Shown here: positions 1-5,794 of the stretch, piece after piece
Layout of the letters: each line of letters starts with the position of its first letter
Numbering within the stretch: position 1 is the stretch's first letter
Source of the DNA: Dehalococcoidia bacterium
Lineage (GTDB): Bacteria; Chloroflexota; Dehalococcoidia; GIF9; AB-539-J10
Length of the DNA: 11,198 nt
Assembly (NCBI GenBank): GCA_023129815.1
Contig: JAGMBH010000110.1
Location: forward strand, 1-11,198
Direction of reading: 5' to 3'
Notes under the pieces: generated by a model
The model's database searches: none
Told to the model about the DNA's origin: nothing
Seen by the model: the letters and a program-made list of their open reading frames with translations, nothing else
Position numbers and translations under genes: made by a program

Positions 1-13
1 CTTTGAAGTGAGA

Positions 14-75
14 TACTTGGACAACCGCACCCTTGCCTGATGAGTAATTACGGAGATTCTACGCCGCGGGAATCT
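14..75 (+). repeat. Repeat family motif A, copy 1 (orphan)
   Basis: The stretch from 14 to 58 matches other copies in this window: ACTTGGACAAC, then GCACC, then TGATGAGTAA at 38-47. The best partners are at 5667-5719 and 6333-6387. A short inverted repeat follows (AGATTC at 54-59, GAATCT at 70-75). No gene follows on the plus strand, so this copy looks stranded or decayed. Family membership is seen directly; its function is unknown. Confidence 0.6.
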
Positions 76-231
76 GCACCTTAGGTTCCACGCCATGTTA
101 ATAGCGCTTGTGGCAAAAGCAAGCCACCTTTTAGCTAGGAAATGACTTTGAAGCGGTGTGCTTATTTCTTAGATACGACGTTGGGTAACAATCTACCCTT
201 CGTTTAATCATCCTAGAGAAAGATTTACTCG
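76..231. other. Gene-free stretch with a weak hairpin
   Basis: No supportable gene was seen. The only structure is a 5-bp hairpin, GTGGC at 110-114 with GCCAC at 123-127, followed by CTTTT. It could be a weak plus-strand terminator. A 16-codon ATG ORF at 95 has no ribosome binding site and was not called. Confidence 0.35.
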
Positions 232-290
232 TTTGCGAAGTGCGAAGCATTTAGGTGAGCGAAGGGAGCCGCAAAGCCTGTGTTATACGC
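232..290 (-). repeat. attC-like palindromic element, copy 1
   Basis: Read on the minus strand, just past the stop of the 302-1354 gene, the order is GTATAAC, a 5-nt spacer, CTTTGCGG, 12 variable bases, then 25 bases ending in TTCGCAAA. TTTGCG and CGCAAA can pair. The copy at 3300-3374 has the same parts with nearly the same spacing, and the last 25 bases (232-256 here) are identical between the two, in inverted orientation. The layout resembles the R'' - L'' - loop - L' half of an integron attC site. The expected closing GTTATRC-like core is not found at the far end here, so this copy would be degenerate or something else. Confidence 0.5.
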
Positions 291-301
291 AGCCCACAGC
301 C

Positions 302-1354
302 TTATTCGTTTATCGGTTTTCTACGAGTAAGAACTCGGAAGATGTTCTTCCCAATGGTCTTAGACCGACTTACTCTTGCACTCATTTTTCTTGGTTCGAG
401 CCGCTGTTCAATGTTATGCCAGCTATTCTTTCCCTTTCCCATACCCGTTACAAACGCTTCACCAGTGGCAAGGACTTGTTGGTGTTTTATGGTAAGCTCA
501 GAAAACTCTTGGGCAAACGGGAGGACGTGTTTATCAAGATAGTCCTCAAGGAAATCTTTATGAACAATGTCGATTGCGAACAATCTGGGCCAGTGCTGCA
601 AACCTGAAATTTCGTCAGTTTCGTGTCTTACAACCCTTACCCAAGGCAAAAGCGTTAAATCGTGAGATTGTTCGGACACACGAACCCCTATCATTGGAGC
701 ATCAAGAACCCCAATCCCAATTGCAAGATGGCAATCAAAGTAGCACGCCGTTTTCGGTGGTGATGCAGCTATTTGAAAGTGGTGCATTGCCTTTAAAATG
801 GGCAAAACAAGTCCGTGGAATGACTCGCTGCCCGAAAGCTCTACATCGCTTCCTTTTCGCACACACTTAGTAAACGACATGCAATATTCAGGTTCTTTTG
901 CAATAAAAGGATGAGAGTCTAGTCCAAGTGCATGCAACATAGGAAACTCCCAAGAAGAAGCATCGTCGTCCGTTATTAAGACCAGTGTATGTCTGAATAA
1001 GCCAGCAAGAACAGGGAAATGAGGAACCCAAGGCTTACTTGAAGAGAGGAAAAACAGGTATGGCAGAGTTGATTGCTTGCATTCGAGTAGTAAATTTAGG
1101 GTGGGACGAACTCTGGGCTGTTCTTGGGTAAAGTCGTACAGCCGTTTTTCTGCTAGTATGTCAATAGTTCTAAGGTCATGTGTATCTTTATCAACATAGC
1201 TCCATTCTTCTTGGACGTGAAATTGCGGACGTAAAAAGTTGGCTACCATTATTTGCAATGGATAGCCAGATTTTGAGACAGCAGCGAGAACATCTGCCTC
1301 ACTTAGCCCAGAACCAAGTTTGTTGGTTGGCGGATTGTTTGGAATAGCTTCCAT
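302..1354 (-). CDS. PD-(D/E)XK nuclease-like hypothetical protein
   Basis: This is a 350-aa protein that I recognise only at fold level. Residues 30-50 look like the N-terminal helix and strand of the restriction-endonuclease fold. They are followed by RTIDILAEK with Asp65, and then NLLLECKQS with Glu91-x-Lys93. The D...ExK spacing of about 26 residues and the hydrophobic strand before ECK match the PD-(D/E)XK core. The remaining 250 residues are unassigned, with a very basic C-terminus (MSARVSRSKTIGK). The ATG at 1354 was taken as the start; upstream there is only a weak, distant AAGGA. The gene is preceded by an inverted copy of the repeat family (1380-1445) and its stop lies 12 bp from an attC-like palindrome, so it looks like a self-contained cassette. 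Activity and target (DNA or RNA) are inference. Confidence 0.7.
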   Translation of the reverse strand: MEAIPNNPPTNKLGSGLSEADVLAAVSKSGYPLQIMVANFLRPQFHVQEEWSYVDKDTHDLRTIDILAEKRLYDFTQEQPRVRPTLNLLLECKQSTLPYLFFLSSSKPWVPHFPVLAGLFRHTLVLITDDDASSWEFPMLHALGLDSHPFIAKEPEYCMSFTKCVRKGSDVELSGSESFHGLVLPILKAMHHFQIAASPPKTACYFDCHLAIGIGVLDAPMIGVRVSEQSHDLTLLPWVRVVRHETDEISGLQHWPRLFAIDIVHKDFLEDYLDKHVLPFAQEFSELTIKHQQVLATGEAFVTGMGKGKNSWHNIEQRLEPRKMSARVSRSKTIGKNIFRVLTRRKPINE

Positions 1355-1379
1355 TTCAAAAACTCAGTCCTTGCTGCGG

Positions 1380-1445
1380 GTTGCGTACAACATTCGTATA
1401 GACGAACTCAGAGTTCGCCTAATCTGCCTTGGTCTAGCAAAGTTT
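1380..1445 (-). repeat. Repeat family copy (minus orientation), with 15-bp palindrome
   Basis: The reverse complement of this stretch aligns with 2400-2450: GGCAGATTAGG against GGCGGATTAGG, followed in both by AACTC-AGAGT. Here that segment is a perfect palindrome, CGAACTC-A-GAGTTCG (1403-1417). It sits directly upstream of the minus-strand nuclease-like gene, in that gene's orientation. The palindrome could be an operator or a small hairpin. Confidence 0.5.
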
Positions 1446-1576
1446 AGCACTTGTTGGGATGGCTATCAAACTCAATTGCGTAGCCTATAATATGAGTTTA
1501 TTCGTTTGTGGTAAAATGATTAAAAGTAAATCAAGGTTAGGTGTGAGTTTTTACTATCGTCTGGGGAGGAGCGTCT

Positions 1577-1789
1577 ATGAGGTATGAAGGGTCACCATGG
1601 CCAACTATCGCTGCCAAAAAGAAACTAAGGGAAACGGAGGAACAGTTCACAGATTGGCGAACAAGACTTGTTAAGGCTGGAGAGCGGGTTTTGCGGGAGA
1701 TAGAGAAAGGACATGTTTCCGAAGAAGCTAAGAGGGAACTCAGGCAGTTTATTAAGGAAACTAAAGACGCAGGCATTTATAAAGAATGA
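1577..1789 (+). CDS. Small charged helical protein (70 aa), first gene of a nuclease pair
   Basis: The start is supported by a strong Shine-Dalgarno, GGGGAGGAG at 1563-1571, five bases before ATG. The 70 residues are about 40% charged and mostly helix-forming from residue 13 on (KKKLRETEEQ, KRELRQFIKETKD), with no Cys cluster, signal peptide or membrane segment. I do not recognise a family. The gene lies 29 bp upstream of a PD-(D/E)XK-like gene and is probably co-transcribed with it. A small soluble helical partner encoded before a nuclease would fit an antitoxin or specificity/regulatory subunit, but this is inference from position and size. A TATAAT box is visible at 1486-1491 without a convincing -35. 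Confidence 0.75.
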   Translation: MRYEGSPWPTIAAKKKLRETEEQFTDWRTRLVKAGERVLREIEKGHVSEEAKRELRQFIKETKDAGIYKE

Positions 1790-1792
1790 GAA

Positions 1793-1812
1793 CTCCTTCC
1801 TGAGGAAAGGAG
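1793..1812 (+). promoter_or_regulatory. Hairpin covering the next gene's Shine-Dalgarno
   Basis: CTCCTTCC (1793-1800) pairs with GGAAAGGAG (1804-1812) with one bulged A and a 3-nt loop. The right arm contains most of the AAAGGAGG ribosome binding site of the gene starting at 1819. The upstream stop codon is at 1787-1789, so a terminating ribosome would cover or melt the left arm. This suggests translational coupling. Confidence 0.45.
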
Positions 1813-1818
1813 GAGCAA

Positions 1819-2361
1819 ATGAATGCGTTTGAAACTATAGTAAAGCTATTTTTGGAAGAAAAAGGTTATTGGGTTAGGCAATCTGTAAAAGTTGCCATTT
1901 CAAAGGAAGATAAAGTAGCTATTGGCACGTTTTCTATGCCAACACCAGAGATAGATCTTGTGGCATTAAATGTTAAGGAAAACGAATTACTACTAATAGA
2001 GGCTAAGTCTCTACTCGGCTCTTATGGTGTTCATTATGAGGCAGTTTCTGGTGAAGACCCAAAAGATGCAGCGAGATATAAGCTGTTTACAAATAGCAGG
2101 TTTAGGCAGGTGGTGACTAGGCAACTTAAGAAACAATACCAAGACCGAGGCTTGATAAGGGATGATACCAGAATAAGTTACGCACTAGCTGCTGGGCATG
2201 TCCACTCAGGGGATGAAGCTAAGATAGCGGACTATTTCTCAAAAAAAGGATGGGTACTATTCACGCCTGCGCAAATCAAAGAGACAGTCAAGCGGTTATC
2301 AAAGAAAGGCTGGGAAGATGATTTAATTACCATGACTGCCCAGTTGATATTAAACGAGTGA
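1819..2361 (+). CDS. PD-(D/E)XK nuclease-like protein (180 aa)
   Basis: The nuclease core is readable near the N-terminus: a helix with Glu5 (MNAFETIVKLFLEEKGYWV), then PEIDLVAL with Asp46, then ELLLIEAKS with Glu61-x-Lys63. Hydrophobic strands lie on both sides of the D and ExK residues, as in Holliday-junction resolvase/REase-fold enzymes. After the core come a KDAARYKLF stretch and a basic helix (VVTRQLKKQYQDR), possibly for nucleic-acid binding. The start ATG has AAAGGAGGAG six to seven bases upstream. It is the second gene of a likely two-gene operon with the 70-aa gene. No other domain was recognised. The fold assignment is fairly secure; cleavage activity and biological role are inferred. 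Confidence 0.75.
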   Translation: MNAFETIVKLFLEEKGYWVRQSVKVAISKEDKVAIGTFSMPTPEIDLVALNVKENELLLIEAKSLLGSYGVHYEAVSGEDPKDAARYKLFTNSRFRQVVTRQLKKQYQDRGLIRDDTRISYALAAGHVHSGDEAKIADYFSKKGWVLFTPAQIKETVKRLSKKGWEDDLITMTAQLILNE

Positions 2362-2373
2362 TGGACGGTGTTT

Positions 2374-2440
2374 CAATACTGGTGCCTTTGCTTGATGAGT
2401 AGTCCAGCTAGGGCGGATTAGGGAAACTCAGAGTCCGTTT
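2374..2440 (+). repeat. Repeat family copy, motif A joined to B-like part
   Basis: This copy carries TGATGAGTAG at 2393-2402, then CCAGCTAGGGCGGATTAGGG, so it links the A core to a sequence resembling the start of motif B. It also holds ACTCAGAGT (2426-2434), matching the palindrome at 1403-1417. It precedes the gene starting at 2516, in the same orientation. Confidence 0.6.
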
Positions 2441-2515
2441 ACGTGGTTGTTAGATGAAGTTGCCTTCTTCCAGTCCTTCGCAAGGTTTGTCCAATAATAG
2501 GAGGTTGGTCTGAGC

Positions 2516-3280
2516 ATGAGCGACACAAAAATATCTGAAATCTCTGATGAAGCGAGAAAACGGATAAAGAAGATAGTGGCCTTTCACTATGGATTTACAC
2601 CCAAAGATAATGATATTGAGTGGATAGATGGAATGTTAAGGAATAATTATGCTGTTTGCCATGAGCAGCAAATCCTTAGAGAGCTTGCAGATAATAATAT
2701 TGGCAATGCATTACTAAAGCACAGGGATAGAATAGGAAGTATACAATTCGAGAAAATTTGGCGTGAAAAGGACATGTTCAGATATTTGACATTTGCTAGC
2801 ATGTGTTTTAGAGCAGGAATTCCCGCAGGGACAATTGGTTTATGTAGAACCGCAATTGAGTCTGGACTAAGAGGAAGATTAGCCGAAAAGTTGGCAAGAA
2901 AAGAAAATATCAGTGACTCTGAGTTACCTGAAGCTATATTGAAGTGGTTGAAAAAGTTGGAGAAAGATGAAACGTTGGCTGGATTAATCAAAAGAACAGA
3001 AGAGGAGGAGGTCATCACGGAACGGGAAATTGAAGATGCGTTTCAAACACTTAAGTTCAAAGAGCAACAAAGCAGGAAGATTTTGGATAAATTCATCCAT
3101 GGAAATATCGTGTGGATGGTGAATTTCGCCACAACTAGAAAAGATATAGGGGTTATTGGTGCAAAAGATAAATTGGAGGAATACAAAATAATCTTTGGGG
3201 GAGAAATCGACCAACTTGCGATTAAGGTGCTTGAAGCTACTTATAAGATAGCTGGGATTCTTTATTATGAGAATATTTAA
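2516..3280 (+). CDS. Hypothetical protein, possibly DUF4145/HEPN-like (254 aa)
   Basis: This is an all-helical-looking soluble protein. Residues 98-126 (FRAGIPAGTIGLCRTAIESG and on to EKL) resemble the helix of DUF4145/HEPN-like domains in which aromatic/Ala-rich residues lead to an R-x-A-L-E-like motif. Near the C-terminus DKFIHGN (191-197) resembles the conserved His-Gly segment of those families. The R-x4-6-H catalytic motif of active HEPN RNases is not seen in canonical spacing. The start ATG is preceded by TAGGAGGT about ten bases upstream. A repeat copy lies upstream and an attC-like palindrome begins 20 bp after the stop. This is the mirror image of the layout around the 302-1354 gene. 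The family call is tentative and no function is claimed. Confidence 0.7.
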   Translation: MSDTKISEISDEARKRIKKIVAFHYGFTPKDNDIEWIDGMLRNNYAVCHEQQILRELADNNIGNALLKHRDRIGSIQFEKIWREKDMFRYLTFASMCFRAGIPAGTIGLCRTAIESGLRGRLAEKLARKENISDSELPEAILKWLKKLEKDETLAGLIKRTEEEEVITEREIEDAFQTLKFKEQQSRKILDKFIHGNIVWMVNFATTRKDIGVIGAKDKLEEYKIIFGGEIDQLAIKVLEATYKIAGILYYENI

Positions 3281-3299
3281 GTAGGCTTTGAGTAGCATT

Positions 3300-3374
3300 G
3301 CATAACAGCGGGTTTTGCGGCCTACTGAGTGTACCTAAATGCTTCGCACTTCGCAAAAGATGAAGATGTTATTC
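3300..3374 (+). repeat. attC-like palindromic element, copy 2
   Basis: Order on the plus strand: GCATAAC (3300-3306), AGCGGG, TTTTGCGG (3313-3320), variable loop, the 25-bp block shared with copy 1 (3333-3357), CGCAAAA (3352-3358), a 9-nt spacer, GTTATTC (3368-3374). The outer 7-mers and the inner TTTTGCG/CGCAAAA are imperfect and perfect inverted repeats respectively. This matches the R''-L''-L'-R' layout of integron attC sites and falls in their size range. Caveats: the spacers are unequal, GTTATTC is not the strict GTTRRRY core, and no integrase gene is present. Confidence 0.5.
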
Positions 3375-3651
3375 GAAGCTCCGACCCTTCCACCTGACCA
3401 GTCCGATAAGGCAAAAATGCTGTAGTAACTGAATACTGTCGTAGTAAAACAGGTGTGCCCGTATCTAGAAATTAAATCAAAGCTACATTTTTGAGTGCAA
3501 GCCTATAATAAAGCCTCAAACTTCAGCGACTGGTGTATCTCAGCACCATGTCCAAGCTTTCCTGACTTTCTAGCCTAATGTTGTGCGGAGAATAGCACTG
3601 GGTATAAAATCTTAACCACAAACCAAGGGGATACTTGAGGGAGGTGCTAGA
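3375..3651. other. Intergenic stretch before the zinc-ribbon gene
   Basis: No gene was supported. It contains CTGTAGTAA and CTGTCGTAGTAA about 18 bp apart, and CCTCAAACTTCA (3514-3525), which recurs at 5509-5520. TATAAT occurs at 3504-3509 but without a clear -35. Confidence 0.4.
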
Positions 3652-3801
3652 ATGACAAAAAGTCGTGTATGCCGTATGATAGAAAAAGGTAGATGCGGCT
3701 TCTGTGAAAAGCCACTGGCCCCGGATAAGGAAAAGAGCCAAGGACTTTGCGGACGATGCTACGAGTTCAGGCGACTAGTGAAACGATGGGACAATCGCTA
3801 G
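3652..3801 (+). CDS. Small zinc-ribbon protein (49 aa)
   Basis: The ORF is 49 codons plus TAG, with a strong ribosome binding site (GAGGGAGGTG, 3637-3646) a few bases before ATG. The protein has two Cys knuckles, CGFC (residues 15-18) and CGRC (33-36), separated by 14 residues. This is a typical zinc-ribbon or treble-clef arrangement. It also has a basic C-terminus (FRRLVKRW) that could bind nucleic acid. No family is recognised. The overlapping minus-strand reading frame lacks a plausible start signal and is rejected in favour of this one. Its neighbours are unrelated accessory genes; the downstream gene is convergent. Confidence 0.65.
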   Translation: MTKSRVCRMIEKGRCGFCEKPLAPDKEKSQGLCGRCYEFRRLVKRWDNR

Positions 3802-4041
3802 CTTCCACGCTTTCCATCTACTTAGTTGAGCCTAATCCCACGATATAACTTCAAACTCTCCCCAAAATCCAAATAGGTCAGAGACGGGTATCCACATATC
3901 AAGAGAGGGTATCCCCCCTTTCGATTGACCGATGGACTTGGTATTTTGCGTGTGTGCTGATGGGAGACTAAAAGAGTCATGTGCAAAAATCAGTAACGCA
4001 CAAAAATCGCCAAAAATTAGCTATGAAAGTTGTTACCTCTA
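3802..4041. other. Convergent intergenic region with short direct repeats
   Basis: This lies between the 3' ends of two convergent genes. It has an 8-bp direct repeat GGGTATCC at 3886-3893 and 3907-3914, and three CAAAAAT-type repeats (3984-3991, 4001-4008, 4011-4018). There is no clear hairpin terminator and no ORF of note. Confidence 0.4.
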
Positions 4042-4880
4042 TTAAATACTAACTGATTGGGTATGGTTGTGGTGGTTTAAGAAAATTGTCTCGATGTGCG
4101 GTAGTATCTCAATCCAGGTATTAACGGGGAGGCGGAAATGGTTCCAAATGTCGGTTACCAGTCTTCGATTGCCTGGTGGGAAAATGCGTGTCTTGAACTT
4201 TAGGGCTAGTCCGCCAACCCCTTTCATGAGTTGGTATTGTTGCGGCGAGGGACACCTGATTGGGAACAGAGGCGACAGACCAAGAAATTGGCACATATCA
4301 AGCTTCTCCTCAAACTCATCCTCTGGCATATAGCCAAACGTATTCTTTATCTCTACCCCATAACTGATTCCGTCTTTCTCTATGATGAAATCTAGGTCTC
4401 TAGTGGACCTGCTCCATGTCTTGCCTTTGAATGTGTTAGCATGCTTCTCTATTATTTTGAAGTGGTTCTTTTGAAACATATGATAAAACAAAATCTCAGC
4501 ATATTTGCCTACACCCTCGTTCATTTGGTCGTCGCTAAAGCTTTCCATTATGTTGATTCTCTTCTTTATTTGATTAGATATGTATCGTAAATTTCGCCTA
4601 CACACGAAAATCACAGGCACGTTCTTGCTTTTCCCAAAAGTACGGGGTTCCTGTCTCAAGAATCTATCCTTGATAAGCTCGTTGACTGCTTTACCGGTAA
4701 TATCGTGTGGATACTTGTCTTCAAATATGACTTGTATCTGTTTCTTATAGAATACCGAATCCTTGCCGCATGAAGTTGCTTTTGAACCATAGTGATATGC
4801 CCAATGGTTAGCGTCTTGGAAAAAGGATTTGACGTCTTGTTTAACACTATCTAAAGTGTAGCTCTTTTCGTTCGTGGCCA
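4042..4880 (-). CDS. Winged-helix plus PD-(D/E)XK restriction-like protein
   Basis: I chose the ATG at 4880 (279 aa; GAGAAG six bases upstream) over an in-frame TTG 31 codons earlier that lacks a ribosome binding site. Residues about 45-80 (KKQIQVIFEDKY, TGKAVNELIKDRFLRQE) read like a winged-helix DNA-binding unit. The nuclease core follows: KYAEILFYHMF with Glu129 in a helix, RDLDFIIEKD with Asp164, and YGVEIKN with Glu177-x-Lys179, so E-D-ExK of the PD-(D/E)XK superfamily is complete. The arrangement resembles a standalone restriction-like enzyme, but there is no methyltransferase next to it. The C-terminal 80 residues are unassigned. It is the third PD-(D/E)XK-type protein in about 5 kb and shows no sequence likeness to the other two outside the core. 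Confidence 0.72.
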
Positions 4881-4985
4881 TATCAACTTCTCGCTCAAAT
4901 ATATCATATGACGCGAACGCCGTACATACGATTCGAAGGAGACTCTGATATTTTAAGGGGATTTTGTCAACCAACCAAATAAGAC

Positions 4986-5082
4986 TGCCTCAAAATAGCT
5001 ACTTCCCTTTATAATGTCTTCTACTTAGGGCTGGGTGGGTGTATAATTTGGATTAGATAGCCCGGCCAGCGGATTTGGAGAG
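4986..5082 (+). repeat. Long repeat copy with TATAAT box and motif B
   Basis: This is a near-duplicate of 5561-5655, with roughly 80-85% identity by eye. The shared landmarks are TGCYTCAAAATA, GTCTTCTA, GCTGGGTG, TATAATTTGGATTAGATAGC and motif B (AGCCCGGCCAGCGGATTTGG then AGAG, 5059-5082). It ends 26 bp before the start codon of the gene at 5109. TATAAT at 5042-5047 is a good -10 with no clear -35. If used, motif B would lie at the start of the 5' UTR. Confidence 0.65.
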
Positions 5083-5108
5083 AATATTTATGAAAAGAGG
5101 CCACACTA

Positions 5109-5426
5109 ATGAGCGAAGAAAGAGAAACGGCACAAGTTGTATTCACTGTCTTGCTCACCAGCGGTAAGCAAGTTGAACATAGATATGACTTGCCATTTGA
5201 TAATGAAGATAAGGCTTTCAAAATCCTTAATCCACTGCTGAAAAGGGTCGCAGACTCACTAGAGGGACAAAATCAGCGTTCTCTTTTTCTTAGTCACCCT
5301 AGCATTCTCTATAATGTAGCCAATGTGTCGGGCATTCAGTTGGATATTATTGGCCCAAAAGAACTTGAAGGACTCGTGGAAAAACTAAAGAAAAAGAAGA
5401 GGAAGATGGGGTTTCTCAACGAATGA
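5109..5426 (+). CDS. Hypothetical protein (105 aa)
   Basis: The start is supported by AAAGAGG about eight bases before ATG. The protein opens with what reads as a beta hairpin (AQVVFTVLLTSGKQVEHRYDL), then a helical middle (EDKAFKILNPLLKRVADSLE), then a strand-like segment (GIQLDIIGPKE) and a Lys-rich tail (KLKKKKRKMG). It has no signal peptide, membrane helix or Cys motif. No family is recognised. It follows directly on a long repeat copy carrying TATAAT, which may be its promoter. A hairpin abuts its stop codon. A 25-codon ORF at 5090 in another frame overlaps the start and is not called. Confidence 0.6.
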   Translation: MSEERETAQVVFTVLLTSGKQVEHRYDLPFDNEDKAFKILNPLLKRVADSLEGQNQRSLFLSHPSILYNVANVSGIQLDIIGPKELEGLVEKLKKKKRKMGFLNE

Positions 5427-5427
5427 G

Positions 5428-5447
5428 GTCTGCCAAACTGGGCAGAC
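5428..5447 (+). terminator. Hairpin at the gene's 3' end
   Basis: GTCTGCC (5428-5434) and GGCAGAC (5441-5447) form a perfect 7-bp stem with a 6-nt loop, one base after the stop codon. No U-tract follows, so it may be a stabilising 3' hairpin or a weak terminator. Confidence 0.4.
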
Positions 5448-5560
5448 ATAGGAATGTTTGACTGACTTTCTCTGGCAGGCTCAAGTCTTTGACCCAGCTT
5501 CAAACTATCCTCAAACTTCACCGCGCCCTCTGGGTTTTAGCGATGGAATTAGTCTAAGAT

Positions 5561-5655
5561 TGCTTCAAAATACTACTCTCTTTATGACGTCTTCTATTTA
5601 GTGCTGGGTGAGCGTATAATTTGGATTAGATAGCCCAGCCAGTGGATTTGGAGTG
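5561..5655 (+). repeat. Long repeat copy with TATAAT box and motif B
   Basis: This is the partner of 4986-5082. TATAAT is at 5615-5620 and motif B (AGCCCAGCCAGTGGATTTGG then AG) at 5632-5653. The TATAAT-to-motif-B segment is the best conserved part; the outer part differs more (for example TTTATGACG here against TTTATAATG). It is followed 12 bp later by a motif A copy. Confidence 0.65.
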
Positions 5656-5666
5656 TGTTAAATGCG

Positions 5667-5719
5667 ATTACTTGGCGAACTGCACCTTTATCTAATGAGT
5701 AGCTAGGCGGATTTTTGGG
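5667..5719 (+). repeat. Repeat family motif A copy
   Basis: ATTACTTGGCGAACTGCACC, then TTTATC, then TAATGAGTAG (5693-5702), then CTAGGCGGATTT. It is closest to 6333-6387 and 14-58. Its B-like end (GGCGGATTT) again suggests that A and B are parts of one longer element. Confidence 0.6.
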
Positions 5720-5764
5720 GGAACCTTCTATGAGCGTCACTATCTAACTAAGTAGGAGAGGGCA

Positions 5765-5782
5765 ATGCTCAAGGTGTATAAT
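5765..5782 (+). promoter_or_regulatory. TATAAT box inside a 6-codon minicistron
   Basis: TATAAT at 5777-5782 sits in GTGTATAATTAGAATTAGG, which resembles the conserved core of the two long repeats. The same bases are part of a tiny ORF: ATG at 5765 has AGGAGAGG before it and runs six codons to TAG at 5783. Whether the site is a promoter, a leader ORF or both cannot be decided from sequence. Confidence 0.35.
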
Positions 5783-5794
5783 TAGAATTAGGAG

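Larger units (their letters stand above)
5448..5794. other. Intergenic region made largely of repeat copies
   Basis: Apart from the repeat copies listed separately (5561-5655 and 5667-5719), this region holds CCTCAAACTTCA (5509-5520, also at 3514-3525) and a third TATAAT-bearing stretch at 5774-5795. No gene was seen. Confidence 0.45.

Noticed and set aside
233..870. Plus-strand ORFs antisense to the 302-1354 gene
   Set aside because: No ribosome binding sites and no protein-like patterns; the minus-strand frame has a nuclease core.
2449..2455. GTTAGAT as an attC core site
   Set aside because: No inverse core or paired inner arms nearby; a 7-mer of this degeneracy is expected by chance.
3984..4018. 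CAAAAATC repeats as iterons or a CRISPR
   Set aside because: Only three short AT-rich units with unequal spacing (17 and 10 bp); no Rep or Cas gene.
4881..4974. TTG-started extension of the winged-helix nuclease-like protein
   Set aside because: No ribosome binding site near the TTG, whereas ATG at 4880 has one.
5783..5791. TAG codons read as an amino acid (pyrrolysine-type)
   Set aside because: Nothing else in the window suggests recoding, other genes use TAG as a stop, and the upstream part is only six codons.
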